A DNA stretch of 64,000 nucleotides from Pseudonocardia alni (GCF_002813375.1 NZ_PHUJ01000003.1:5456001-5520000), one strand, 5' to 3'; counted from the first letter of the stretch, positions 54,164-63,046 are shown. Program-made: numbers and translations. Notes: generated by a model not told the origin, from the letters alone.

Positions 54164-55350
54164 CGCCCGCGATGATCGAGCAGGTCCGCCCGCCGGTCCC
54201 GGCGGAGAAGCTCGACCACGAGATCGCCCGGCTGCTCGACGCCCTCCAGTCGGTCTACGACGACGGCTGGTACCCCGAGCTCGAGGTCGTGCGCCCCTGG
54301 TCGACGCACAACCCGCGCATCTCCGGGGAGTTCGCCCGCCCGTGCGCGATCCGCCGCTACCTGCACCGGGAGCTGCGCGGTCTGCTCGCCGCCGGGGCCA
54401 CCGTCACCGCTCGCGCGGCCCGCCCGGCCCGGGCGTTCACCGACCCGGAGTTCTTCGCCGCGCTCGACGAGGACCGCTTCGACCTGCGGGTCAAGAAGCT
54501 GTTCCTGTTCGGCCCGGAGCGCATGGCGCTCTCGCTGGACCGCCTCTCGCACTACACCGGCACCCCCGCCGAGTCCTTCCAGCGGCACGTGCTGTTCACC
54601 AACTACGCGATGCACGTCGAGTCGTTCCTGGAGCGCTTCCCCGACGCCGAGCGGCCCGACCGCGCCGGCGTCCAGATGCCCGCCTACCACCACCCGGGCG
54701 CCGACGGCGACGGCGTGACCCTGGTGAACATCGGCGTGGGCCCGGCCAACGCCAAGACCGTCACCGACCACCTCGCCGTGCTCCGCCCGGACACCATGAT
54801 CATGATCGGGCACTGCGGAGGCCTGCGGAACCGCCAGGAGCTGGGCGACTTCGTGCTGGCCACCGCCTACCAGCGGGCCGACCACGTGCTCGACGAGGTG
54901 CTCCCGGCCGACGTGCCGGTCATCCCGAGCATCCGGCTCAACGGCTACCTGATGGACGCGCTCGGCGCGGCCGAGGCGACCTGGCGGCCGGGGGTCGTGC
55001 ACACCACCGACAACCGCAACTGGGAGTTCAACCAGGCCGCGACGCTGCACCGGATGCGGCTGGCCCGCGCCGTGGCGGTGGACATGGAGTCCGCGACGAT
55101 CGCCGCCAACGGGTTCCGCTACCGGATCCCGAACGCGACCCTGCTGTGCGTGTCGGACAAGCCGCTGCACGCCGAGCCCAAGCTGGCCGGCGGCGCGCGG
55201 GCGTTCTACGAGGCGAGCAAGCGCAAGCACCTCGGGATCGCACTGGACGCGCTGGACCGGGTCCGCGACGAGCACCCCGACGGCCTGCCCGGCTCCGAGG
55301 TCCGCTCCGCCGACGAGCCGCTGCTCGGCAACGGGCCCGACGGCGCCTGA
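54160..55350 (+). CDS. amn: AMP nucleosidase
   Basis: A 396-aa enzyme that cleaves AMP to adenine and ribose 5-phosphate and so tunes adenylate levels. The C-terminal half has the nucleoside-phosphorylase-like core: NIGVGPANAKTVTDHLAVLR, IGHCGGLRNR and AVDMESATIAANGFRY. The N-terminal ~150 residues are the Amn regulatory domain (WSTHNPRISGEFARP). E. coli Amn is longer (484 aa). GTG 54160 is set by overlap with arsR. Confidence 0.9.
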   Translation: MTPAMIEQVRPPVPAEKLDHEIARLLDALQSVYDDGWYPELEVVRPWSTHNPRISGEFARPCAIRRYLHRELRGLLAAGATVTARAARPARAFTDPEFFAALDEDRFDLRVKKLFLFGPERMALSLDRLSHYTGTPAESFQRHVLFTNYAMHVESFLERFPDAERPDRAGVQMPAYHHPGADGDGVTLVNIGVGPANAKTVTDHLAVLRPDTMIMIGHCGGLRNRQELGDFVLATAYQRADHVLDEVLPADVPVIPSIRLNGYLMDALGAAEATWRPGVVHTTDNRNWEFNQAATLHRMRLARAVAVDMESATIAANGFRYRIPNATLLCVSDKPLHAEPKLAGGARAFYEASKRKHLGIALDALDRVRDEHPDGLPGSEVRSADEPLLGNGPDGA

Positions 55351-55374
55351 CCGGCGGCCCGGGCACGGCGGGGG

Positions 55375-57114
55375 TCAGAGCGGCCGCGTGTACCCGGCCC
55401 GGTCGGGCTCGTAGCCCAGCCGCGCCAGGAACCGGTGCGGCCCGTCCCCGGCGGTGTCCCCGGCCCGCGCCAGGACGGCGCCGCGGGCCCGCCCGTGCTC
55501 GTGCGCCCACTCCACCAGCGCCGACCCGACCCCGCGCCGTCGCCACCCGACGGCGACCCGCAGCCCCTCGACCTGCAGCCGGGTCGCGCCGCGCAGGGCG
55601 GGCCCGGGCAGGATCGTGAGCTGCACGGTCGCGACCACCCGGCCGTCGCCGGCGCGGGCGACGGCGAGGAACCGGCCGGGGTCGCGGTCCAGGGCGTCGA
55701 AGGCCTCCTCGTAGGGCGCCAGGTCCGGGTCGTCTGCGTCGGCGTCCCCGGAACCCGACAGCAGCGCGACGACCGCCGCGACGTCGGCCCGGGTGGCCCG
55801 GTCGACGACGAGCCGGTCCCCGGCCGGCACGACGTCCGCGCCCGCCGGGTGGGCGCTGGACCGGACGCCGTCGACGACCCGGTCCAGCCAGGCGCCGACG
55901 TTCTCCCGTGCCTCGTCGGTGTCGGGGTAACGGCAGCGCAGGTGCAGGCCCGCCTCGTCGAGGACGAACCACACCATCACGCCGTCGGCGTCGCCCGCCG
56001 AGCTGACGTACTGCGCGTCCAGCCCGGCGTGGTCGATGCGCACCGGCAGCCGTCGCAGGTCCAGCCAGGAGATCGCGAACATGCCGGGCGCCTCGGGCAT
56101 CCCGCCCCACGGGGCCAGCACGTCGTCGAGCGGCCAGGAGCCGAGCCGCACGGCCTCGCGGACGGCGTCGGCGCAGGCCCGCGGGTCCGGGTCGCGCGCG
56201 TCGATCACCGCGTTGGTGATGAACCAGCCGACCGAGCCGTGCCAGCGGTCGTCGTAGCGGCTGTGCACGGGGAACACCGCGCGCAACGGGGCGTGCGCCA
56301 GCTCCCGGGTGGTGCGGGTCATGACCGAGGTGACCAGTGCCAGCGTCGAGACCCCGGACCCGCGGGCCCGGCGCTCGAACAGTGCGCAGTCGTCGACGCC
56401 GAGCACGTCACGCACCTCGACGCGCTCCGGGGGAGCGGGGGTGAGCTCGCCCAGCGGCAGCGGGAAGCGGGGCATCACGTCGCCGCCCGCGGCCAGGATC
56501 TCGGCCCAGCGCTGCCGGACCCCGTCGGGCGCCGGCTCCCGGCCGGCCAGGGCGGCGGTGTGCTCGGCGAAGGGGCGCACGGGGCCGGGCGGCAGCGTCC
56601 CGCCCAGGCCCTGCACGAGGTCGCGCAGGACCACCAGCAGCGACCACATGTCCACGTGGGCGTGGTCGGCGGCCACGACGAGCGTCGGCCGGTCCGCGGT
56701 GAGGATCACGCAGAGTCGGTGCGACGGCGCCGCGTAGGGGGTGCAGCGCTCGTCGAGCATCCGGCGGACGGCGTCGTCGACGGCCTGGCCGGGCGCGACC
56801 GGGTGGGTGACCCAGCGGCCGGGACGCAGGTCCACCTCGTGCAGCCGGGGGCCGTCCGGGCCGGGGGAGAACACCGTGCGCAGCGTCCCGTGCCGGCGCA
56901 GCACCGCCAGCCAGGCCCCGGCCAGCGCGTCGAGGTCCACCGCGGGCAGCCGGCAGGTGATCGCCATCCACGAGCCCGGCCGGTCCCCGCGGCCGACGTG
57001 GCGGCGCTGGTCGAACGAGACCGGGACCGGGTGCCCGGTCCGGCCGACGGCGACGTCGTAGCCGAGCAGCGTCCCGTAGGGCAGGCGCAGGTGCGTCACG
57101 CTCGTCAGCCGCAT
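55375..57114 (-). CDS. Condensation-like acyltransferase fused to GNAT acetyltransferase
   Basis: A 579-aa fusion. Residues ~30-425 resemble an NRPS condensation/PapA-type domain; its active-site motif reads DHAHVDMWS, keeping the second His and Asp of HHxxxDG but with Asp for the first His and Met for Gly. Residues ~430-579 are a GNAT domain: LQVEGLRVAVGWRRRGVGSA, then HRFLARLGYEPDR. It could make a two-step acylated small molecule. ATG 57114 is favoured because TAGGTT (57126-57121) ends 6 nt upstream; ATG 57120 is the alternative. Confidence 0.78.
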   Translation of the reverse strand: MRLTSVTHLRLPYGTLLGYDVAVGRTGHPVPVSFDQRRHVGRGDRPGSWMAITCRLPAVDLDALAGAWLAVLRRHGTLRTVFSPGPDGPRLHEVDLRPGRWVTHPVAPGQAVDDAVRRMLDERCTPYAAPSHRLCVILTADRPTLVVAADHAHVDMWSLLVVLRDLVQGLGGTLPPGPVRPFAEHTAALAGREPAPDGVRQRWAEILAAGGDVMPRFPLPLGELTPAPPERVEVRDVLGVDDCALFERRARGSGVSTLALVTSVMTRTTRELAHAPLRAVFPVHSRYDDRWHGSVGWFITNAVIDARDPDPRACADAVREAVRLGSWPLDDVLAPWGGMPEAPGMFAISWLDLRRLPVRIDHAGLDAQYVSSAGDADGVMVWFVLDEAGLHLRCRYPDTDEARENVGAWLDRVVDGVRSSAHPAGADVVPAGDRLVVDRATRADVAAVVALLSGSGDADADDPDLAPYEEAFDALDRDPGRFLAVARAGDGRVVATVQLTILPGPALRGATRLQVEGLRVAVGWRRRGVGSALVEWAHEHGRARGAVLARAGDTAGDGPHRFLARLGYEPDRAGYTRPL

Positions 57115-57154
57115 GGCCATAACCTAGGCCGACGAAGATCGGGAGGCGTAGCGC

Positions 57155-58054
57155 ATGGCCACGTTCGGGATCGCCGGGGCGACACTGGACTTCGACGTCC
57201 GCGACACCTCCGGCGGTCCGGCGGTGGTGGCGCTGCACGGCCTCACCTCCAGCCGTCGCCGTGAGGCCCTGATGCGGCTCGACATCGCCTCCCGGGTCGA
57301 GGGCGTCCGGCTGCTGCGCTACGACGCGCGCGGCCACGGCCGCTCCGGGGGTACCACCGATCCCGCGGACTACCGGTGGCCCGCGCTGGCCCGGGACCTG
57401 CTGGGGCTGCTCGACCACGTCGTACCGGGGGAGCGGGTGCACGGGGTCGGGCCGTCGATGGGCGCCGGGACGCTGCTGCACGCCGCGCTGGCCGACCCGG
57501 CCCGGTTCGCCAGCCTCACCCTGATGCTGCCGCCGACCGCCTGGGGAACCCGCCGCGCCCGGTCCCGCGACTACGAGCGGTCCGCGTCGGCCGTGGAGGC
57601 CGACGGTGTCGCGGCGCTCGACGCCGGTGCCGACGACGCGGACCTGCCCCCGGCAGCCCGGGGCCGCCCGCGGACCGGGCCCGACGTGCGCGCCGACCTG
57701 CTCCCGGCGGTCCTGCGCGGCGCGGCCGCCACCGACCTCCCCGCACCGGAGGAGCTGGAGCGGATCACGGTGCCGGTGCAGGTACTGGCCTGGACCGGGG
57801 ACCCGGGCCATCCGGAGTCCACCGCGCAGACCCTGCGGGAGCGGCTGCCCGCGGCCGCGCTGTCGATCGCGGCGACCCCGGACGACGTCGTCTGGTGGTC
57901 GCGGCTGCTCGCCGCGCGGCTGCGCCGCTGGGAGACGCTCGACCCCACCGTCGACGGCGGGCCCGCGGGTGTGCGCGAGGCGACCGGCGGGCGCCCGCGC
58001 GGGGATCGCGTAGGGGTGTCACCATGGAAAGGGAGGTGGTTCGACAGTGGCTGA
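57155..58054 (+). CDS. Alpha/beta hydrolase family protein lacking the catalytic His
   Basis: A 299-aa protein with the fold landmarks VVALHGLTSSRR, LLRYDARGHGRSGG and the nucleophile elbow GPSMGAG. An acid is plausible in LAWTGDPGHPES. The residue region where the triad His should lie reads ATPDDVVWWSRL, and no His follows the HP in that acid loop. It may be a non-hydrolytic family member. GGGAGG precedes the ATG. It overlaps the next gene by 8 bp. Confidence 0.8.
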   Translation: MATFGIAGATLDFDVRDTSGGPAVVALHGLTSSRRREALMRLDIASRVEGVRLLRYDARGHGRSGGTTDPADYRWPALARDLLGLLDHVVPGERVHGVGPSMGAGTLLHAALADPARFASLTLMLPPTAWGTRRARSRDYERSASAVEADGVAALDAGADDADLPPAARGRPRTGPDVRADLLPAVLRGAAATDLPAPEELERITVPVQVLAWTGDPGHPESTAQTLRERLPAAALSIAATPDDVVWWSRLLAARLRRWETLDPTVDGGPAGVREATGGRPRGDRVGVSPWKGRWFDSG

Positions 58055-58445
58055 GCGGCGACGCGTGGACCCCGTTCTCATCACGGACGCGCAGATGTCC
58101 TACGAAGAGGAACTGGAGATCCGCAAGCGGCGCTACAAGTGGACGATGGGCATGCGGATCCCGTGCATGATCCTCGCCGGCGTCTTCTACCAGATCCCGT
58201 GGGTCGCGGTGACCCTGCTCGCGATCTCGGTGCCGCTGCCGTGGATCGCGGTGCTCATCGCGAACGACCGGCTGCCGCGCAAGGCGGAGACGCCCAACCG
58301 GCACCGGCAGGACCACCGGGCGATCGAGACCGGTCCGCGTCCGGTGATCGACCAGGGTGGCGACGATCCCGCCGGCCCCCGGCCCACCACCGACGACGAA
58401 CAGCCCACGGGTACCACGGGAGGCGGCACCGCCTCCCCGCCCTGA
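58047..58445 (+). CDS. DUF3099 membrane protein
   Basis: A 132-aa protein with two hydrophobic segments (MRIPCMILAGVFYQIPWVAV and PLPWIAVLIAN) after the conserved PVLITDAQMSYEEEL. The last 50 residues are polar and disordered. GTG 58047 follows GGGAGG. DUF3099 genes are typical of actinobacteria and often lie beside DUF3039, as here. Function unknown. Confidence 0.88.
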   Translation: MAERRRVDPVLITDAQMSYEEELEIRKRRYKWTMGMRIPCMILAGVFYQIPWVAVTLLAISVPLPWIAVLIANDRLPRKAETPNRHRQDHRAIETGPRPVIDQGGDDPAGPRPTTDDEQPTGTTGGGTASPP

Positions 58446-58471
58446 GGCCGGTCTCGGGCATCATGGGCGCC

Positions 58472-58726
58472 ATGTCCACGACGACGCTGCCCGAGGTCGA
58501 CACCCGGCCGGAGACCACCGACAAGACCGGTGACGACCGGCCGGACATGTTCCACTACGTCAAGAAGGACCGGATCGCCGAGAGCGCGGTCCTGGGGAAC
58601 ATGGTCGTGGCGCTGTGCGGCGAGACCTTCCCGGTGACCAAGTCGCCCAAGCCGGGATCGCCGGTGTGCCCGCGGTGCAAGGAGATCTTCGAGGGGCTCC
58701 CCCCGGGTGGCGGCGACGGGGAGTGA
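58472..58726 (+). CDS. DUF3039 protein
   Basis: An 84-aa soluble protein. The conserved core is MFHYVKKDRIAESAV, ALCGETFPV and CPRCKEIFEGL, so a Cys, CxxC arrangement that may bind zinc. ATG 58472 or 58463 may start it. Function unknown. Confidence 0.85.
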   Translation: MSTTTLPEVDTRPETTDKTGDDRPDMFHYVKKDRIAESAVLGNMVVALCGETFPVTKSPKPGSPVCPRCKEIFEGLPPGGGDGE

Positions 58727-58732
58727 GACCCC

Positions 58733-59293
58733 TCAGCCCCGCGCGAGCAGCAGCCGCAGCGGGGTGGAGGACGGGTCGCCGGGCACCGTGCGCAGCACGG
58801 TCTCGGTGACCATCCCGGCCGACCGGTAGAGCGCCAGCGCCGCGACGTTGTCCGCGGCCACCTCGAGCCACAACCGCCCCGGGCCCGCCCACGGCGGCCC
58901 GTCGGGGGCGTCGCCGGTCGCTCCGGGTACCCCGGCGACGGCGAGGGCGGCACCGAGCAGGGCCCGTCCGGCCCCGGTACCCCGCCGGTCGGGGTGGACC
59001 ACGAGCCGGTGCAGCTCGACCCCCGGCTCCGGGCCGCGGGGTGCGGCCAGCACGACGTAGCCCACCGGGCCGGGCTCGCCCGGACGTTCCAGGAGCAGGT
59101 GCAGCCGCGCCGGGTCGGCCGCGGCGTCGTCGTGCCACTCCGGTCCGCAGGCGACGCCGATGCCCGGGGCGCCGTCGTCGAGCGCGGCCAGTGCGGCGGA
59201 GTCCGCCGGGCCGCGCCACGGGCGCAGAACGGCGTCCCGGGCCGGGCGTGCGGGGGTCGTGCGTTCACCTGTCGTCCGTGCGGGGGGCGCCAC
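58733..59293 (-). CDS. GNAT-family N-acetyltransferase
   Basis: A 186-aa acetyltransferase. The acetyl-CoA loop is VVHPDRRGTGAGRALLGAAL, with LWLEVAADNVAALALYRSAGM as motif B. It is of the RimI-like/aminoglycoside type but its substrate is unknown. GTG 59293 is the longest start; the first 20 residues are Pro/Arg-rich and may not be translated. Convergent with DUF3039, 6 bp apart. Confidence 0.82.
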   Translation of the reverse strand: MAPPARTTGERTTPARPARDAVLRPWRGPADSAALAALDDGAPGIGVACGPEWHDDAAADPARLHLLLERPGEPGPVGYVVLAAPRGPEPGVELHRLVVHPDRRGTGAGRALLGAALAVAGVPGATGDAPDGPPWAGPGRLWLEVAADNVAALALYRSAGMVTETVLRTVPGDPSSTPLRLLLARG

Positions 59294-59353
59294 CCGGCCA
59301 TCGTGCGTCCATCCGCGCGGTCCCGCTCGGCCGGGGGCAGCGCGGTGGCGGGG

Positions 59354-60199
59354 TCAGGACCGCAGGAAGGCGTCGATCTCCGCCGCGAACGGCTCCGGGT
59401 CGAGCAGCAGCTCCAGGTGGCCGCCGGGGTAGCGGCTGATCCGGGAGCGGCGGATCCCGCGGTGCAGCATCGTGGCGTTGCCGCGCGGGACGATCGGGTC
59501 GTCGTCGCCGGCGATGATCAGGGTGTCCGCGGTGATCGCCGGCAGCAGCGGCAGGCTGGTCCAGCCCGAGAGCGCCATCAGCTGGTAGTAGTAGCCGCGC
59601 ATCGGGCCGCGCCGGGCCCCCGCGCCGAGCGCCTCCGCGGCCCGTTCCGGGTGGTCGCGCAGCGAGCCGCCGTAGATGCGGGCGGCGACGGCGTCGACGT
59701 AGGACGGGTCCTGGTGGCGCTTCGGCGAGGTCATGACCGCCATCACCCGCGGCGACGCCGGGATCATCAGCGCCCCCGGGCCGGTCGCGGCCAGCACGAG
59801 CTTGCGCACCCGGCGGCGACGGCTGATCGCCAGCTGCTGGGCCAGCATCCCGCCCCAGGAGAACCCCAGGACGTCGGCCTCACGCACGCCCAGCTTCGTC
59901 AGCACCTGCCCGAGCCGGTGCGCCATCCACGTCAGGTGGTACGGCATCCGCGGCACCGCCGACCCGCCGATGCCCGGCGGGTCGAACCGGATGACGTCGA
60001 GGTCCGCGGGCAGCGCCGCGACCAGCGGGTCGAGCACGTCGGTGGCGGCGCCGATGCCGTTGCACAACAGCAGCGGGGTGCGGCGGGGGCCCGGGCCGGA
60101 GGCGGGGCGACGCACGACGCGCAGGGCACGGCCGCCGACGAGCACGTCGTGCTCCTCGAGGCCCGCGCCGCCGACGGGCCGGGAGCTGGAAGTGGTCAT
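59354..60199 (-). CDS. phaZ: Intracellular PHA depolymerase (PhaZ, medium-chain type)
   Basis: A 281-aa alpha/beta hydrolase that matches intracellular poly(3-hydroxyalkanoate) depolymerases: LLLCNGIGAATDVLDPLV, VIRFDPPGIGGSAVPRMPYH, the nucleophile in DVLGFSWGGMLAQQ and LVLAATGPGALMIP. The Asp and His are in IIAGDDDPIVP and PGGHLELL. It frees monomer from stored polymer. ATG 60199 is 76 bp downstream of the degenerate PhaC gene on the same strand. Confidence 0.85.
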   Translation of the reverse strand: MTTSSSRPVGGAGLEEHDVLVGGRALRVVRRPASGPGPRRTPLLLCNGIGAATDVLDPLVAALPADLDVIRFDPPGIGGSAVPRMPYHLTWMAHRLGQVLTKLGVREADVLGFSWGGMLAQQLAISRRRRVRKLVLAATGPGALMIPASPRVMAVMTSPKRHQDPSYVDAVAARIYGGSLRDHPERAAEALGAGARRGPMRGYYYQLMALSGWTSLPLLPAITADTLIIAGDDDPIVPRGNATMLHRGIRRSRISRYPGGHLELLLDPEPFAAEIDAFLRS

Positions 60200-60275
60200 C
60201 ACCGCCGAGCCTAGGTGCCGCGGCCGGGCGGTGGGGTGCGGACGGCCCCGGGTGTGACGATCCCGGACCCCACCC

Positions 60276-62129
60276 TCAGACGGGGGCGGGCTCGCCCAGG
60301 TAGGTCCCCGGGGCCGGGAACAGCGGGCGCAGTCGACGTCCGCCCAGCTCCGGGGGCGCGTCGCGCATCGTGCCGGAGCGTTCGACCAGCCAGGCGGCCA
60401 GGTCGTCCCACCAGGAGCCCTCGACGGCCTCGGCCCCGGCCCGCCACCGCTGCGCCGCACCGTCGCCGGTGGAGCAGGGTGCCGCGCGGAACCCGGTCGC
60501 CACCGACGGCGGCGCGATCAGCGCGCCCGCCTGGTCGCCGGGGGCCAGGACGAGCCGGCAGGCTCCGCCGAGGCGCTGCGCGGTGCGGTACCCGCCCGTC
60601 CAGGGCTGCACCGGGTCGTCGTCGGCGGCGACGAGGTAGCTGTCGCGACGCAGCTCGGCGAACCGCACGGGGGTGCCGAGGACCCGCACGTCGGGTCGGT
60701 CCGGGCCCCCGCCGTCGCCGGACGCCGCGGCCAGGGCGGCGAGGTCGGTGTGCAGCCCGGCGGGCAGCGGCAGCAGGTCGGACACCCACGCCCGCATCGC
60801 CCGCGCGGCGCGTCCGTCCAGGTCGGCGGTCCCGCCACCGCGCGGCACCGCCCACGGCAGCACCCGGTCCGGGCCGCGCCGCCACGCCCAGGCCCGCACC
60901 GCCGTCGCACCGTCGAGGACGCCGTCGCGGGCGGCCAGGCCCGCGGTCTCGGCGACGGTCGCAGGGTCGGGGGCGAAGCCGGGCAGCGCGTCGGACTGGT
61001 CGAGGACGGTCGCCAGGTAGGCGGCGGCGGCGACCCGGTCGTCGAGCCCGATCGCCGCCTGGTGGGCCTGCACCGCCGCGGTCAGCAGCCCGCCGGTGCG
61101 CACGCCGAGCAGCGACACCCGCGGGGCGCGGGTGATGCGCCCGCAGGCGTCGACGGCGTCGAGGACGGCGGCGGCGTGCGCGTCGAGGTCGCGGTCGGCG
61201 TCGGCGGGGCCCGCCGGGCGCCAGGACAGCGCGAACACCTGCAGGCCCTTCCCGAGCAGGTGCTCGACCAGCGAGTACCCGGGCGCGAGGTCGGCCAGCC
61301 AGTAGCGGTGCACCAGCGGCGGGACGACCAGCACCGGGGTGTCGTACACCGTCTCGGTCCGCGGCAGGTACTGCAGCAGCTCGAACATCGGGGTGCGCAG
61401 GACGACCGCGCCGGGCGTGGCGGCGACGTCGCGGCCGGGGACGGGGCCGCCCCGGGCGTCGCGGGCGCCGGTGTCGAAGGGGACCGGCGGGGTGTCGGCT
61501 CCGGGGGGTGTGAAGACCCGGTCCGCGACCTCGGCCGCTGCCGGGGAGTCCTGGGTGCCTGCGGTCCCGAGGGCGACCCGACCGTGATCGTCGTCCGGGA
61601 GGGGTTCGGTGCCGTCCGTGGCACCGTTCCCCTCCGACCCGGTGATCATGGTCGGGCCGGGGCATGGGGCAGCGGCCACCGGGGCGACTCGACCGTGATC
61701 GTCGTCCCGGCAGGGATCGGTGCCGTCGGTGGCACCGTTCCCTTCCGATCCGGTGATCACGAGGGGACCCTGGCCGGGGAGCAGGAGGGCGGCCAGCCCG
61801 GCGAGGGTCGCGCGCAGCCGCTCGGCGTCCGCGGCGGGCAGCGGCACGTCCGGGCTCGCGACGGCGTCGTCGAGCAGCCCGGAGACCGCCCCGGTCGTCG
61901 CGAGCAGCACCTGGGCCGCGCACCGCGCCACCGGCGCGACCGGACCGGCCGGCACGTCCGGGGCGAGGGCGGAGCGGCCCAGGCCGACCCGGCCCAGCTC
62001 GGCGACCCAGTCGCCGCCGCGGCGCAGGAGCAGCAGCGGCCGGGCGGACACCGCGGCCGCCAGCCGCAGTCCCGCCGCGGGCAGCGCGAGGGGGCCGGCG
62101 TCGGCTGGGGTGCGGTCGCGCTCGCTCAT
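60276..62129 (-). CDS. Degenerate PHA synthase paralogue (catalytic residues lost)
   Basis: A 617-aa protein with PhaC architecture: LRTPMFELLQYLPRTETVYD, PVLVVPPLVHRYWLADLAPG, SLVEHLLGKGLQVFALSWR and the C-terminal GSWWDDLAAWL. The nucleophile box reads LGVRTGG, with Arg at residue 344 where Cys is needed. The Asp is kept in AADDDPVQPW, but the His segment reads APGDQAG with no His. It cannot act as a standard synthase. Residues ~130-190 hold a duplicated insertion encoded by a DNA repeat. ATG 62129 or 62138 start it. It may be a scaffold or regulatory subunit. Confidence 0.82.
   Translation of the reverse strand: MSERDRTPADAGPLALPAAGLRLAAAVSARPLLLLRRGGDWVAELGRVGLGRSALAPDVPAGPVAPVARCAAQVLLATTGAVSGLLDDAVASPDVPLPAADAERLRATLAGLAALLLPGQGPLVITGSEGNGATDGTDPCRDDDHGRVAPVAAAPCPGPTMITGSEGNGATDGTEPLPDDDHGRVALGTAGTQDSPAAAEVADRVFTPPGADTPPVPFDTGARDARGGPVPGRDVAATPGAVVLRTPMFELLQYLPRTETVYDTPVLVVPPLVHRYWLADLAPGYSLVEHLLGKGLQVFALSWRPAGPADADRDLDAHAAAVLDAVDACGRITRAPRVSLLGVRTGGLLTAAVQAHQAAIGLDDRVAAAAYLATVLDQSDALPGFAPDPATVAETAGLAARDGVLDGATAVRAWAWRRGPDRVLPWAVPRGGGTADLDGRAARAMRAWVSDLLPLPAGLHTDLAALAAASGDGGGPDRPDVRVLGTPVRFAELRRDSYLVAADDDPVQPWTGGYRTAQRLGGACRLVLAPGDQAGALIAPPSVATGFRAAPCSTGDGAAQRWRAGAEAVEGSWWDDLAAWLVERSGTMRDAPPELGGRRLRPLFPAPGTYLGEPAPV
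61580..61759. repeat. Two-copy imperfect direct repeat inside the degenerate phaC gene
   Basis: A ~69-bp unit occurs at 61580-61648 and 61691-61759 (offset 111 bp), beginning GACCGTGATCGTCGTC and ending CCGGTGATCA. Each copy is in frame and encodes ITGSEGNGATDGT followed by DDDHGRVA. The ends contain GTGATC/GATCA motifs like the repeat at 4920. Confidence 0.75.
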
Positions 62130-62243
62130 CGCCTCCATCATCCCCACCGCCACCGGTCGCGGCGCGTTCACCCCGTCGTCGGGCGGCGTTCGGACCGGAC
62201 CGGCACGGTGGCCCGGTCGCGCCGCACGAGACCCCGGAGCCCG

Positions 62244-62879
62244 ATGAGCACCGTCGCCCCGTCCACCCCGTCCCCGCACGCGTCCCCGGCCGGGACGGGT
62301 GCGTTCCTGCGGGAGTTCCTGCGCGACCCGCTGCGCACGGCGTCGGCGCTGCCGAGCTCCCGGGCGCTGGCCCTCGCCGCCACCGCACCGGTCCCCGCGA
62401 CCGGGGACCCGGTCGTCGTCGAGCTGGGGCCGGGCACCGGGGCGTTCACCGACGTCATCGCCGAGCGCCTCGGCGGCCGCGGCCACCACCTGGCCGTCGA
62501 GCTGAACCCGCGCCTGGCCGCGCTGCTGCGGGCCCGCCACCCCGGGCTCGACGTCGCCGTCGCGGACGCGGCCGAGCTGCCCGCGCTGCTCGCCGCCCGC
62601 GGGCTCGGCGGCGCCGACGTGGTCGTCTCCGGGCTGCCGTGGGCGGCCTACCCGCGCGACGAGCCGTGGCTGACCGACGTCGTCGCCGGCTGCCTGCACC
62701 CCGACGGCGCCCTGACCCAGTTCGGCTACTCGGTGACCCGGTCGCTGCCGCCCGCCCGCCGGCTCCGGCGGCGGCTCGCCGCGGCGTTCGAGGAGGTCGT
62801 GCACGGCCGCGCGGTGCTCGCCAACGTCCCGCCCGCGTTCGTCCTCACCGCCCGCCGTCCGCGGCCGCCCCGGGGCTGA
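62244..62879 (+). CDS. SAM methyltransferase (phospholipid N-methyltransferase/PmtA-like)
   Basis: A 211-aa methyltransferase. The SAM loop is VVELGPGTGAFTDVIAERL, and VVSGLPWAAYPRD replaces the NPPY-like motif. The sequence resembles PmtA/KsgA-like enzymes that methylate phosphatidylethanolamine. Substrate not proven. ATG 62244 follows a CCGGAG site. Divergent from the degenerate phaC gene. Confidence 0.8.
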   Translation: MSTVAPSTPSPHASPAGTGAFLREFLRDPLRTASALPSSRALALAATAPVPATGDPVVVELGPGTGAFTDVIAERLGGRGHHLAVELNPRLAALLRARHPGLDVAVADAAELPALLAARGLGGADVVVSGLPWAAYPRDEPWLTDVVAGCLHPDGALTQFGYSVTRSLPPARRLRRRLAAAFEEVVHGRAVLANVPPAFVLTARRPRPPRG

Positions 62880-63046
62880 CCTGGCCCGTCACCGCCGGGG
62901 AGGCCCCGGGCCCGCCCACCGGGCGGCGACGGTGCGGCCCCCGGCTACCCTGATCCGCGCCCCGCAGCCCGGTCGGCGTCGACCCGCGGACCTGCCGGGG
63001 ATCGCCGGTTCCCGCCCGGGAACGACCCACGGACCAGGGGAGACGT

